DNA of 64,000 bases from Cladorhizidae sp. MBARI D1340-BT2 (GCA_028752905.1 JAQNBH010000014.1:33508640-33572639); one strand, 5' to 3'. Shown: positions 12,900 to 23,640, counted from the first letter of the stretch. The notes: generated by a model not told the origin, from the sequence alone. Program-made: numbers and translations.

Positions 12900-14206
12900 G
12901 TTTATCAAGACAGCATGAGATCACTCTTATGGATGGTTGTTTGTTGTGGGGGTCCTGTCTCATCATGCCACCGCCTGGCGTGACTGCTTATTGCAATTAG
13001 CCAGATGAAGAGTTTGGCTCGCGGGTATGTGTGGTGGCGGGCATGGATGCTGATATCGAGAACTTTGTTCGACAGTGTGACGTGTGTCAACTCTCTCGCC
13101 CTCTTCTGCCAGTTGCTCCTGTTCATTCGTGGGAAGTGCCCAAACAACCTTGGAGTAGGGTTCACCTTGGTTTCGCTGGCCCTTTTATGGGTAATATGTT
13201 CCTAGTACTGGTGGATGCCTACTCTAAATGGTTGGAGGTCGTGCTGATGGGGTCAACCACCACCACTGCTACAATAGACTAGCTTCGACTCATATTTGCT
13301 ACCCATGGTCTACCCAAGACTATAGTCACACAATGGATGTCTTTCATAAGCGAGGAGTTTAAAGGGTTTTGCCAGGCCAATGGAATTCACCACATCACCT
13401 CTTCTTCTTATCACCCTTCCACTAATGGGCTTGCTGAAAGGGCAGTCCAATCTTTCAAACAAGGTCTGAAGAAGATGACAGGGGGCCGTTGCCGTTGCAT
13501 TTGGCCCGGTATTTGTTTCGATAATCGTATTACACCACATACCACAACGGGTTTGTCCCCAGCAGAATTGCTCAAGGGTCGTCGCCCTAGATCACTGTTG
13601 GGTCTAGCTCACCCAGATACGGACCGGAGAGTGGAGCTCCGTCAGCAGAAGCAAGCAAGTCATCGAGATGTTAGGCCAGCTTGACAGTTTCAACTTACAG
13701 ACAAAGTATTTGCCCGAGATTTCAGAGGTCCAGGTGTTAAGTGGATGTCTTGAGAGATTGTCAGAATCACTGGTCCTGTGTCATATCAAGTACAAACGGT
13801 TGTCGGTATGATTAGGCGACATGTCGACAACATCTGTCGGAGGTTTCCAGTTTCTGAAGGTGACGCAAAGGAAGACGTAGACTCGGAGCAGACTGGAGAG
13901 AATTTGGCGTGGCCTTCTATGCCTAGTTCTATCAACAGAACTCCTGATTCATCGTTAGAAGATGCGGAGTTGGATATCAATGGTGCGTCCGGCTTTGAGC
14001 CAAGATTGCAAGTTCAGTCTCCTGTCTTGGTTAGAGGGAATTCTCTCCCAGATGAAGTTCGGGGTGACGCAGTCTGTCAGGAACACGCTCTATGTAATTC
14101 TCCACCGCCTTCAAATCTACGTCGATCCAAGAGACGTCGTTCAAGAGGCATCGGCCACCCCCAGACTACTATATTTGAACCTAACTCTCATAATTTCATA
14201 CTGTAG
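12900..14206 (+). pseudogene. Gypsy integrase remnant and C-terminal tail
   Basis: The zinc-binding end (VRQCDVCQLSRPLLPVAPVH) is at about 13060-13130. The catalytic core has WSRVHLGFAGPF, then LVDAYSKWLEVV with the first Asp. IVTQWMSFISEEFKGF follows, where the usual Asp-Asn motif is changed. HPSTNGLAERAVQSFKQGL carries the catalytic Glu, and RITPHTTTGLSPAELLKGR follows. The tail 13778-14206 includes GPVSYQVQT and a basic LRRSKRRR stretch. Several stops interrupt it. Confidence 0.9.
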
Positions 14207-14247
14207 TTTGTGAATCACCACGTACTTTTAGCTTTTGAAGGGAGGAG

Positions 14248-14432
14248 TGTTATGATCGCACTTGATCATTATTTGTTGTCACATATCTGTGCTCTTGTTA
14301 ATCAATGCACCATGTCACATGCCAGTCACAAGTCACAGGCCGGTCCTCCCCCTCTCGTGCACCTGACTCGAGTCACTAAGTTTCCCCTCTGTCTTTTATG
14401 ATTCCTTTGTTGTGACTGTTGATGTTCTATGG
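14248..14432 (+). repeat. 3' LTR (left part) of the Ty3/gypsy element
   Basis: Starts TGTTATGATCGC right after the purine tract, parallels 8243-8404, and ends at TTCTATGG where the hAT element is inserted. Compared with the 5' copy it has small insertions (for example AAGTCACAG and TTATGATT), so the two LTRs have diverged for a long time. Confidence 0.87.
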
Positions 14433-14940
14433 CAATGGTTCCCAAACTGGGGTACATGTACCCCTGGGGCAGGGGGGGTACACGAGAGTTTTCCAGGGGG
14501 TATGTGGAGCTCTTGCAAAACCAAAACAGAACTATTATCAGTATAATGCATTGTGGCTGCCACCTCCATAGTAGCGAGCAAGCAAGCAAGACTCGTTGAG
14601 CAGGGCAATGAGTGTGTGGCTGTGTGCGTACTGTGCAGAGAAGGGAGAGAGGAGGCACGCTGATCAAAAACCCCTTGTGTTTAATTTCCTGTTTCTCATC
14701 CACTGCCCACATTGCTTTTACAAAGATCCTCCAGATAAAAACACAATACAAATTTGCTATGAACACCTGCATAGGAAAATCTGGATAGTGACATTTGAAA
14801 ACACTGTGGTTTGTAATTGTCTGGTGTACTTTGTACCTAGTCATTCGAGGTCACGAGATCATTAGAGGTCCCCCCATGCTGCATTGAAGTGGGGGGGGGA
14901 AGGGGGGCCGACTATTTTTTAATTTTAATTTTTTTAAACC

Positions 14941-15120
14941 TGTGGTTACAACTTTAGAGCTCCGTAGATTCTGCAAACTTCATGATATGGACTTGATATA
15001 TAGCTCAAAAGATAGGTCTCTCTGTGTGCTCTCTTTTGATACTAAAATATGTTTCATAGGTATAACTATAGGCAAGTTACTAGACCCTAAAGCGGAGGGA
15101 CCTCAAAAACCTGAATGTTC
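14941..15120 (+). repeat. Dispersed repeat R1, long copy inside the hAT element
   Basis: Runs from GGTTACAACTTTAGAGCTCC through ATGGACTTGATATATAGCTC, GTGTGCTCTCTTTTGATACT and CTCAAAAACCTGAATGTTCC. The same blocks appear inverted at 22915-23120, and shorter pieces at 1288, 2009, 26435, 26700 and 62030. Confidence 0.8.
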
Positions 15121-15328
15121 CAACTGGCGGCAAAAACCACTGGGTTGCGAAGTGCAAAAAATGGTACGAGTGGCTAAGAGGAAGCTCTAGTCAGTCTAGT
15201 GCATACAATCACCGTTTTGAATAGGCGTTAAAAATTTATTACCTGGTCAAACGCGTGGGTGGAAAATTGAAGATTGGGCACTGGGCAGTGCAATGATTGA
15301 TGGTGCAAGAGAGAGATGAAGTGCTGTC

Positions 15329-16920
15329 ATGTCCAAGAAACTTAAGTATTTGGATACGTACATTGAGTTTGGCTTCACCTCAATTGTGAAGCATGGGCAG
15401 GAAAGCCCACAATGTGTTGTCTGCTACAAAGTCCTTGGAGAGGGCTCAATGAAGCCAAGCTTTCTCAAACGGCACTTCCAGCTGTCATCCAGAGCTTGCC
15501 AACAAAGGTGCTGCTTACTTCAAGCGGCTGGAGGTTGGAGTGAAGAGAGCACGTTTGGATCAATCTGTTCATGTCAGTCAGCAAAATCAAGCATGGCTCC
15601 AGGCTTCATACATGGTGGCTTTGAGAATTGTCAACAGAAGAAACCACACAACGTTGGAGAGAAGCTCATCCTTCCATGCTGCAAAGATATTGTTTGGTGC
15701 ATGATTGGGGATGGTGCTGAAAAGAAGCTTGCCCCTGTGCCTCTGTCAAACAACACAATTCAGAGAAGAATATCTGAAATGGCAGAGGATATCAAACAGC
15801 AGGTTGTTGCTGAGATACAAGCTGCACCACTCAAAATGTTTGCAATCCAGCTGGATGAGTCAACAGATGTAGCAAGGTGTGCCCAACTTCTTGTATTTGT
15901 TCGGTACATCAAGGATGGAGACTTCAAAGAAGAGTTCTTGTTTTGCCATGCATTGGAAGCTACAACCAAAGGAGAAGATGTTTTCCAGGACGTCTTCAAG
16001 TTCTTTGAAAAAGAGGGTTGTCTTGGGACAATGTGTGTGGAAACACAACAGATGGAGCTCCTGCAATGTTGGGCAGTCATTATGGACATCAAGAAAAGGT
16101 GAAGGACACAAATCCAGATACAAAACATCTTCACTGCATGATTCATCGGTATGCCTTGGCTTCTAAAACTCTCCCAACAGAGCTCAGAGCAGTCCTTGAT
16201 GAGGTCATTGCAATGGTAAATGCCATCAAGGCAAGTGCTTTGAGTACAAGACTGTTTCGGCTGCTGTGCCAGGACTTTGATGAACAGCAAGAGAACCTGC
16301 TCTACCACACTGAAGTGCGTTGGCTCTCAAAAGGAAACATGCTGGAAAGAGTGGTGTCGCTGAAGGAAGAAATGACAGAATTCTTTTCCCAAGACAGCAA
16401 AGCAAAGTCGAAAGAGTTCTCCAGAAAGCTGCTGGATGATGAATGGCTTTTTAAACTGGCCTATCTACAAGAATTCAAGAACTTGTGCAGGAGCACCTCT
16501 CCTCTTTGAAGAAAGAATTCTATCCCACTTCCCTGACTTGAGCTTGCTGGATGCAAAGCTGATTAGAAGCCCCTTCACAGTGGATGCCAGTTCTGTCCCT
16601 GATGACATTCAGGATGAATTTGTGGACTTAATCAATGACTCCCAGCAAAAGATGCCTACATGTATGAGACTCTTTCCCTAGTCAAGTTTTGGTCAAAAAT
16701 GGCTGAATCTTATCCTCTTGTTTCTACTCACGTTGTGATGTCCTTGCTAGTGTTTCCAAGCACCTATCTGTGTGAGCAGGGATTCTCATCCTTGTGCCTT
16801 ATCAAGACCAAACATTGTCCAAGACTGGCTGTAGAAGCCAACCTCAGAGTTGCTCTGTCAAAAATTGTACCCCGAATCGAGTCCTTGGCTACGAGACATC
16901 AAGCTTACCCATCCCATTAA
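15329..16920 (+). pseudogene. hAT transposase (ZBED5/SCAND3-like), frameshifted
   Basis: The start MSKKLKYLDTYIEFGF (15329) is followed by a BED-like zinc finger (PQCVVCYKVL, then FLKRHF; frameshift near 15500). The catalytic region has MFAIQLDESTDVARCAQLLV with the first Asp, then FLFCHALEATTKGEDVF. A frame change near 16020 leads to NTTDGAPAMLGSHYG, and then HCMIHRYALASKTLP and LYHTEVRWLSKGNMLERV. Further breaks near 16500 and 16680 separate the C-terminal dimerisation domain (MSLLVFPSTYLCEQGFSSL, ending 16920). Domain order and residues match ZBED5-type hAT proteins. At least three breaks make it inactive. Confidence 0.9.
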
Positions 16921-17339
16921 TTAACGCTAGTCAAAGAATCGACAATCGACCAGAACATGCAATAAATAAATACATTTTGCTTGGTTGTGTGTGTGTATGC
17001 TATATAGTCCTTTATGGAGGGTAAGCACATGGTGCATATATGTTGTTAGGGGTACACTGCAGGAAAAAGTTTGGGAACCACTGCTCTATGGTGTAGCAAC
17101 ATATGCTTCCGGTAAGTCACTGGCACTGTATGTGTTCACACTCCTGGCAGGATGATCAGTTACATGAAGTAAGCATTTTAATTGATCAACCTACAGAACA
17201 AATTATGGCTGTAGTTCCTTCACCTATGAGAACTTGAGCTCTCGCTCTATTGGACAATTTTATGTAATTCTACATAAAGGGACAAGTTACATAAGTAAAT
17301 ACAATATTGAATCAGTGAGTTGGATCTAAGACTGTCCTG

Positions 17340-18065
17340 CTAAAACTGTCCTTACCTCTAAGACTGTCCTCCTAAGACTGTCCTTACCTCCGTAGATATC
17401 TAAGACTGTCCTCCTAAGACTGTCCTTACCTCCGTAGATATCTAAGACTGTCCTCCTAAGACTGTCCTTGCCTCCGTAGATATCTAAGACTGTCCTCCTA
17501 AGACTGTCCTTACCTCCGTAGATATCTAAGACTGTCCTCCTAAGACTGTCCTTACCTCCGTAGATATCTAAGACTGTCCTTACCTCTGTAGATATCTGTC
17601 CTATATAAGTGTCCTTACCTCTAAGACTGTCCTCCTAAGACTGTCCTTACCTCCGTAGATATCTAAGACTGTCCTCCTAAGACTGTCCTTACCTCCGTAG
17701 ATATCTAAGACTGTCCTTACCTCTGTAGATATCTGTCCTCCTATATAAGTGTCCTTACCTCCGTAGATATCTAAGACTGTCCTCCTAAGACTGTCCTTGC
17801 CTCCGTAGATATCTAAGACTGTCCTCCTAAGACTGTCCTTACCTCCGTAGATATCTAAGACTGTCCTCCTAAGACTGTCCTTACCTCCGTAGATATCTAA
17901 GACTGTCCTCCTAAGACTGTCCTTACCTCCGTAGATATCTAAGACTGTCCTCCTAAGACTGTCCTTGCCTCCGTAGATATCTAAGACTGTCCTCCTAAGA
18001 CTGTCCTTACCTCCGTAGATATCTAAGACTATCCTCCTAAGACTGTCCTTAACTCCGTAGATAAG
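17340..18065. repeat. 42-bp minisatellite array (about 17 copies)
   Basis: The unit is made of TAAGACTGTCCTCC, then TAAGACTGTCCTTACCTCC and GTAGATATC, and so contains an internal 14-bp direct repeat. A few copies lost the first half, and two carry a CTATATAAGTGTCC variant. The minus-strand open frame over it reflects the 14-codon unit length. Nothing is recognised in 17092-17339. Confidence 0.95.
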
Positions 18066-18179
18066 GATATATATTTTCTTCCTGCAATAATATAAAAACA
18101 AGTTTAGTTTTTAAGGGGATCTAAACTTTTTTTAAAAATTACCAAAATTCTATCTGGTGATCCTGCAATAATAATCATA

Positions 18180-18350
18180 CCTTGAGTCTTTCCATCTCAT
18201 CGTTAACTTCATTTTTCAAACCATCTCCAGCTCCGTCTCCCTCTCGGCCAGTTCCCTCTCCCTCTTGGCCAGTTCCCTCTCCCTCTCGGCCACATGCTTT
18301 TCCCTTAGAAGCAGACTCTTACTGGTGATTTCCTTAGAGGCTACAAAGAT
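18180..18350 (-). other. Possible coiled-coil exon (uncertain)
   Basis: Read on the minus strand after a plausible acceptor (ATCTTTGTAG), one frame gives charged repeats AEREREL, AKREREL and AERETEL, typical of a coiled coil, ending at a stop after LEMV. An alternative frame gives GDGLKNEVNDEMERLK up to a good donor (CTCAAG before GTATGA). I cannot decide between them, and no neighbouring exon was found. The tandem 21-bp repeat (three copies of GCCAGTTCCCTCTCCCTC, with variation) could itself create the pattern. Confidence 0.25.
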
Positions 18351-19354
18351 ACATGGGCAATTATAAGTGCAATTGTTCGGTCATGTCGGAGTCAATCATT
18401 TCGTAATCGCGTGGTAGGAAGAGCGAGAGTATAGTACACCCCAATTACACCCCTCCAGACTAGGTGCAAATAGAGTGCACTCTATTTACACTGCACCTGA
18501 CTGCACCTCTTGAGAACAGGAAATTCGCACACTGAAATGGTATCTGCCCTTAGTGTAGTATGTGCAAGGAGCTGTGGTGTGTGTGTTATTATAAGGGAGG
18601 AGCTATTAGGCTGCCTGTATTATGCTCATTAACCCTAGGCTCTGAAAGAAAAGGCAAAGGTTGAAAGGTGAGTTGTTTGCTAGCAAGTCTTTATAATAGA
18701 TGCTTTCAATAGAGGAACTAGATTATGTTGGTCTAGTGTGTATCCCATAGAGCTACAACCCAGTGTGATGTATGTCCTATGTATATCCCATAGAGCTACT
18801 GTCAACCTGTTCAACCCAGTGTGATGTTTATTCCACAGACTATGGTCAATCTACTTCAACATGTTCAACCCAGTGTTGTGTTGGTCCAGTGTGTGTTGCC
18901 ATAGAGGCACAAGTTCAACCAGTGTAAACTGTTCACATGCAACAAAGAGAAGCATTTCTGGAGAGATGGAGATGGTTAAAATTACCTACGAAGAGCAAAA
19001 TGACATCTAGTGATCAAATAGCTCAACATCCATGAAGCACTAAGTAAGCCTAACTCTTGGAAACTGCTCGTCGTTTCTCTGAAGTCTTGATGGCGCACAC
19101 CTAAACTACAGCAATGAGGTCAAGGTGCATTCTATATATTTCTGCACGGTTACTTTACCATCCAGCCAGCCTGGCCCCACCCCCAGCATGGTGGCCTGCC
19201 AATGTCCGTGGGAGGCACAAACTGACTTGAATGTCAAATGTAGTGCAATCTTAATGCCATTTCCATGTTTCAATCATTTCCCAGCTAAACATGTTGCAAT
19301 TGGTGGGAGTTTTTTTCCCTTTCCCCCCCCCCCCCCCCCCCCCCCCCTCTGCAG
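18351..19354. other. Upstream flank of the GLI/GLIS-like gene
   Basis: No coding exon recognised. It probably holds promoter or 5' UTR sequence for the gene that follows. It contains loosely repeated phrases (CCAGTGTGATGT and TTCAACCCAGTG near 18760-18870) and a run of about 26 C at 19323-19347. A segment at about 18625-18660 (CTCATTAACCCTAGGCTCTG) resembles one after the gene at 21238-21275. Confidence 0.45.
19323..19354 (+). promoter_or_regulatory. Poly-C tract forming a likely 3' splice site
   Basis: About 26 consecutive C, then TCTGCAG, immediately before sequence that is in frame with and open to the zinc-finger ATG (36 nt). A C-only pyrimidine tract is unusual, and the run is likely to vary in length. 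Confidence 0.5.
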
Positions 19355-19390
19355 TTCGTCCACAATAAGTTAGAATTCCACTTACCAGAC

Positions 19391-21133
19391 ATGCCCACTT
19401 CATCTGCAGCAGACAGTCCCTCTTCTTCTTGTCCCATTAACGGCCAGGTTTCTCCAACAGTTATCCCGAGAGAACTGGTCAGTCCTCCTTCCTTTCAACT
19501 CAACCCAGTGATGTACCAGAAGGACACCGCATCCATGGACATCAGCACGGAGGGAAAATTACATGACGAGCACGTGATCTGCCTGTGGGACAGCTGCCAC
19601 CAGGAGTTCCCCTCTCTGGCTCTGCTGGTGGTACACTTGGACAAATGCCACACTCGGGCCTTGTCCAAGTTTGTCTGTCAATGGAGGAACTGTCCTCGTC
19701 AGCTAAAGCCATTTATTGACCGATACAAACTCACCACTCACCTCCGCTGCCACACAGGAGAGAAACCTTACCAGTGTGATGTCTGGGCATGCAAGCGCTC
19801 CTTCTCTCGTCTGGACAACTTTAAACTGCACACCAGGACGCATACTGGAGAAAAACCATACCAGTGCCACTTCTCCGGCTGTACCAAGAAGTATCGCCAA
19901 AACGGTGATTGTGCAAAGCACATGAAGACACACATCGCACGTAAACCTTATACCTGCAAGCACCCAGGTTGCAACAAGAGCTATACGGATCCCAGTTCCA
20001 TGCGAAGACACACCAATTGCAAACATAAGCTAAATGAAAGGGACATTGAAGGAGGTCGAGGTCCGGCTCTAACTGGTCTGCCTCGGAGGAAGCGGAACAG
20101 CACTTCGTGCTCCAGCTCTTCATCCAATATACCACTTACACCACAGAAACTGCAGATGCAACAGCAGTACCACGCTACCATCCTTCTCAACAGTCCACCC
20201 ACCACTCCTCTGCATGGTACCCCACATCCCATCCTACAGACTGCATCCCTCTCCTCTCCTGTACAAACTAACTCAGTAGGGGGCACAGAGGGGATGTCGT
20301 TCGGTGGTTGCATTTCTACATTAGTCAACAATTCCACTCCACAGCAGATCATCCCAATAGTCCAGCTACATGTAGGAAGTGGGGCAGGAAGTGGACAAGG
20401 AGACCAGCCCCTGTTATTAACTAATCAGCAGCAACCTCTCATGATGATCCTTCCCAATAGCTCCATTTCCATGGCAAGTCATGGAACCCCTATGCGGGGG
20501 GCAGCAACCATAGCAGTGGCACAGAACGCATCTTCCATGCAAAACCACCAAGCCTACTCCTCCACAGCCGCTACCACTTCCTCCACAAGTGTGGAAGACC
20601 AGCTACGACGCCAGGTAGCGCACCTGCAACAGCAGCTCTATCGATCCCAGCTGGCTGTTGCTGCCGCAGCCTGCACTACCACTACCATAACTGGAGGATA
20701 TGCAGCACCCTCTTCATCATCCCAGGCCTCTGCAGTGGGGGCTATCAGCCACCCAATAGATGACCTGAATACAAGTTGGGGAGGATATGCAGCAGCTTCT
20801 TCATCATCCCAGGCCTCTACAGTGGGGGTTGTCAGCCACCCAATAGATGACCTGAATACAAGACCACATATATGCACAGTTGATGTCAGTGCAATGCCTC
20901 ATGGTACAGATGTAACTCCCACTCTTTCCCCACACAGTGTGAGGGCAAACGTCAATTTGGGCAAGACTAGTAGCCTTCCAGAGACATTTGCACTGTCACA
21001 GCCGCCAGCACGATTGATGGCTACTGCACAACTAGCTGGAGGAACAAACATGAGTTGGAAAAGGATTCCGATTTTAAAAGTGTCTCGTCAAGGGGACGGT
21101 TTTTCCCTTCATATCAAACAAGATGATTTCTGA
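19391..21133 (+). CDS. GLI/GLIS/ZIC-superfamily zinc finger transcription factor
   Basis: A 580-residue nuclear DNA-binding protein. Five tandem C2H2 fingers: finger 1 C64, C69, H82, H87; finger 2 C96, C101, H117, H121; finger 3 C129, C134, H147, H151; finger 4 C159, C164, H177, H181; finger 5 C189, C194, H207, H212. The atypical first finger, the long C-to-H spacing in finger 2 (RQLKPFIDRYKLTTH), HTGEKPYQC linkers and YTDPSSMRRH in finger 5 define the GLI/GLIS/ZIC group. GLIS is my best guess from finger 2. A basic stretch (RRKRN, about 230) and a long Ser/Thr/Gln-rich tail follow, with a Gln-rich helix (RRQVAHLQQQL). Residues about 435-490 contain two copies of a 29-residue unit. The first in-frame ATG is used, but the frame stays open back to 19355, just after a poly-C/CTCTGCAG acceptor-like site, so an upstream exon may exist. 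Confidence 0.92.
   Translation: MPTSSAADSPSSSCPINGQVSPTVIPRELVSPPSFQLNPVMYQKDTASMDISTEGKLHDEHVICLWDSCHQEFPSLALLVVHLDKCHTRALSKFVCQWRNCPRQLKPFIDRYKLTTHLRCHTGEKPYQCDVWACKRSFSRLDNFKLHTRTHTGEKPYQCHFSGCTKKYRQNGDCAKHMKTHIARKPYTCKHPGCNKSYTDPSSMRRHTNCKHKLNERDIEGGRGPALTGLPRRKRNSTSCSSSSSNIPLTPQKLQMQQQYHATILLNSPPTTPLHGTPHPILQTASLSSPVQTNSVGGTEGMSFGGCISTLVNNSTPQQIIPIVQLHVGSGAGSGQGDQPLLLTNQQQPLMMILPNSSISMASHGTPMRGAATIAVAQNASSMQNHQAYSSTAATTSSTSVEDQLRRQVAHLQQQLYRSQLAVAAAACTTTTITGGYAAPSSSSQASAVGAISHPIDDLNTSWGGYAAASSSSQASTVGVVSHPIDDLNTRPHICTVDVSAMPHGTDVTPTLSPHSVRANVNLGKTSSLPETFALSQPPARLMATAQLAGGTNMSWKRIPILKVSRQGDGFSLHIKQDDF
20693..20866 (+). repeat. In-frame 87-bp tandem duplication in the zinc-finger gene
   Basis: GGAGGATATGCAGCA occurs at 20693 and 20780. 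The two 29-codon copies share SSSSQAS and SHPIDDLNT, with a few substitutions (APSS/AASS, AVGAI/TVGVV). The duplication keeps the frame. Confidence 0.93.
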
Positions 21134-21138
21134 AGATT

Positions 21139-21214
21139 TATGCTAAACAGTGTGGTGCATATACATTATGTTACGACAGTAATATATTGACACCTCAACA
21201 TTAATTCTGTGAAC
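21139..21214 (+). repeat. Tail sequence shared with the GRB2 pseudogene 3' flank
   Basis: TGCTAAACAGTGTGGTGCAT and then TTACGACAGTAATATATTGA match 8073-8152. It starts 6 bp after the stop codon of the zinc-finger gene, in the same orientation relative to the coding sequence. Confidence 0.85.
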
Positions 21215-21526
21215 CATGTACGTATGCAGAGGCATTATCTACTCATTAACTCTAGGCTGTGAATGAAAGACAAACTGATCAAGATCATATCACCACATTC
21301 TCATCCCACCTCTCTTCCCCTTGAGCACATGATTTGGTAAACAAATATAGACGGAACAAGAGTGAGATCACACAAAAACATGAAAAATGGACAACCTGTG
21401 GCTTTTTTGGGAGCATGGGGAAAAGTCATTGAACCCACAGGAAGGAAGAGAGTGAGAAAGGACGAACAATTATAAAGTCAGTGATTTTCTAGGGAGTTTC
21501 TGGGAATCTTCAATGTCCTACACAGG

Positions 21527-21739
21527 TCAAGTCCTCTTTGCTCTTTTAGGACGTTTAAACGCATATATTGGTGATGAATCATTATAATCAGCAGCATCAT
21601 CTAGTTCAGATACAAATGACTCTCCACGGAACCAATTGATTCTTTTGTCCTTCAGTTGTTTGAAGTTTTCGATAGCGTTCCGAGATATTAACATTTCATG
21701 AATAGAGGAGCGACTTGGGGAAATCATCCGTAACTTCAT
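21527..21739 (-). CDS. Possible small protein or terminal exon with basic C-terminus
   Basis: An open frame of 70 codons, minus strand, ending AFKRPKRAKRT and a stop. Composition is protein-like (SRNAIENFKQLKDKRINWF, then SELDDAADYNDSSP) with a nuclear-localisation-like basic end. It converges with the zinc-finger gene. No family recognised. It may be the last exon of a minus-strand gene whose other exons I could not find. Rest of 21215-22564: no recognised gene. Confidence 0.35.
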   Translation of the reverse strand: MKLRMISPSRSSIHEMLISRNAIENFKQLKDKRINWFRGESFVSELDDAADYNDSSPIYAFKRPKRAKRT

Positions 21740-22564
21740 TCAGAAACAACTTAGAATTCAAAAACATTAACAGTATCAGAGGGTGAAATCTGCTTAACAC
21801 TATTCCACTAGCTTATAGTGTGAAAGATCAAGGACTAGTAGTGCCGCATTATTGCTAACTAGAGAAAAGATGAATGGTTATACTGTAAGTTTACAGCACA
21901 CAGTAATAACTGAAGCTGACCCTAAGAAAGTGAAGCTATAGGTGACTGTGGGGAATCTCCACCATTGTAGGGAATTTCCAAATGGCTTCCAGGCTCAGGT
22001 TATTTTTAGAAACTGACTTCATCATCCCATCAAGTCAGTACTGGCAAAACCCTTCCCCTAACATGTAATGTGGCTACACAGTGACACTGACTAATCTATC
22101 TGCATACCATTCCAGCTGAACACCCACTTGAAAAATCCTGGATGAAACCCTGACCAGCTTTTTGGGGGCAATGCCTGTAGTAGCTACATGTAAATTAGTT
22201 TTTGGAAGGCGAGTCTTTGGAAGAACTTACCATTATATATATCATCATATAAAATATACACTGTAGTTTTTGTTTTTTCTTAGTTGAGTATTCATGTCTA
22301 GAGAGTGAAATAAAAGAATAAGTAATTCAAGAGAGACACATTACATGGGGGGTGGGGCTGGGCAGGCTGGTGCTGTCTGCCTGCCAGAGCAGGCAGCCTC
22401 AACTCCAGTCTCTATCTTGTATTCCCAACCTTCGGATGAACTACTTCTGATCACTTGGTACATACTTTTTCGGACTTATTTCAATTGTACAATAATATTC
22501 AAATGAATATTCAAATAAATATTTTATGCGATCATAAAATTTAATGGTGAAGTGTATTGAATTA

Positions 22565-22745
22565 AATAAATTATGGGTAAAGGGTCATAACAATAGTGAG
22601 TTCAATTATTAACAAGCTTGTACATGTACTACATTTGGTCCATATAATAATAGTACATATAATAATAGTACACATGGCAGAATTTAGTAAAAGTAAGATC
22701 TAAGATCTCAAGATGTGGTTACTTCTTGTCCTATAGTTTGTTCAT
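22565..22745 (+). repeat. Left arm of a ~160-bp inverted repeat pair
   Basis: The reverse complement of 24560-24715 aligns along this stretch. Shared blocks include GGGTAAAGGGTCAT, AACAAGCTTG, CACATGGCAGAATTTAGTAA and AAGTAAGATCT. The arms are about 1.8 kb apart and have accumulated small insertions (ATAATAATAGTAC duplicated here). Confidence 0.85.
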
Positions 22746-22879
22746 TCTCTTTATCCTATAGGAAGGAGAGACATTACAGGAAGTAGACACACTTACCAAA
22801 ATAGGAATAACATTTCCTTTTCCACGCAGAATGCATTGGGCAGATGTACTGTCTTGGACAAGAGACCTTTCTTGCATGT

Positions 22880-23640
22880 GCATCTCTGTACATGCATGTA
22901 TAGAGGTGCAACTCTGTAGCACTTGGATATTTATCAGGCATTCAGGTTTTGAGGTTCCCTCCACTTGTAGCTCCAGTAACTTGGCTATAGTTATATCTAT
23001 GAAAAATATTTTAGTATCAAAAGTGAGCACACAGACAGCACAATCTTTTGAGCTATATATCAAGTCCATACCATGAAGTTTACAGAATCTATGGAGCTAT
23101 AAAGTGGTAACCACAAGTTTGTTTGTTTTAATTTAAAAATTTAAAATGCAGCTGTCTCCCCTTGTCAAGGTTGCATTCTCCAATAGCTACAAAAATAGTG
23201 CAATTAAGAACATACCACAACATACCACTATCTGAACCCTTGGAAACTTGTATACTTCAATTACTACTGATGTGTTATATACGAAGTCACTTATTTACAT
23301 AACTTATGAACCTATTAAAACAGGCATGGGGAGCTGTAAGTTAGCTATGTGTGATTGCATGTATAGAGGGCTGGCATACACCTCTAATATATCTGCACTT
23401 CTATATATGCACCTCTATAACTGCACATCATTTAAATGCATGACATTGTATAGAAGTGCATATATAGGTGCAAGTGCAAGCCCTCAGTTAATCCAGCCAG
23501 CCCTCTATATATGTACCTCTATACATTCACCTTTATAACTGCATATCTTTTAAATGCATGTACAGAGGTGAATATATAGAGGTGCATGTATAGAGGTACG
23601 GATATAGAGGTGCAAGGGCTCAATTTACTCATTTTTGGGT
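22880..23640. repeat. Palindromic dispersed repeats (CCTCTATA family) and inverted R1 copy
   Basis: Several foldback units built of GCACCTCTATA and its complement TATAGAGGTGC around a TTTAAATGCATG centre (22880-22915, 23360-23480, 23505-23620). Between them 22915-23120 is a minus-strand R1 copy (TTTTGAGCTATATATCAAGT, ATGGAGCT). Confidence 0.8.

Larger units (their letters stand above)
10099..14247 (+). mobile_element. Ty3/gypsy retrotransposon internal region (K02A2.6-like), broken
   Basis: Gag to integrase of a Ty3/gypsy element between LTRs. It runs from the rest of the 5' LTR, through a TTGGCGACAAGGATC-like junction near 10155 (probable primer-binding area), to a purine tract GAAGGGAGGAG directly before the 3' LTR at 14248. 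Domain order is Gag, protease, RT, RNase H, integrase, all on the plus strand and all with frame changes or stops. Because Merlin and hAT insertions sit in the LTRs, this is the oldest member of the stack. Confidence 0.93.
14433..17083 (+). mobile_element. hAT transposon with TIRs and 8-bp target-site duplication
   Basis: The left end CAATGGTTCCCAAACTGGGG and the right end, whose complement reads CAGTGGTTCCCAAACTTTTT, form the TIRs. The flanks are TTCTATGG (14425-14432) and CTCTATGG (17084-17091), an 8-bp duplication with one change, as hAT elements make. It sits inside the gypsy 3' LTR. The transposase at 15329-16920 is broken. The element also contains a dispersed-repeat copy (14941-15120). 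The plus-strand stretch 14596-14865 shows no recognised protein. Confidence 0.92.

Noticed and set aside
14326..14844. 172-codon minus-strand frame
   Set aside because: It spans the gypsy LTR/hAT junction, so it cannot be one ancestral gene; no recognisable motif.
19703..20352. Minus-strand open frames across the zinc-finger gene
   Set aside because: Shadows of the zinc-finger coding sequence; no motif of their own.
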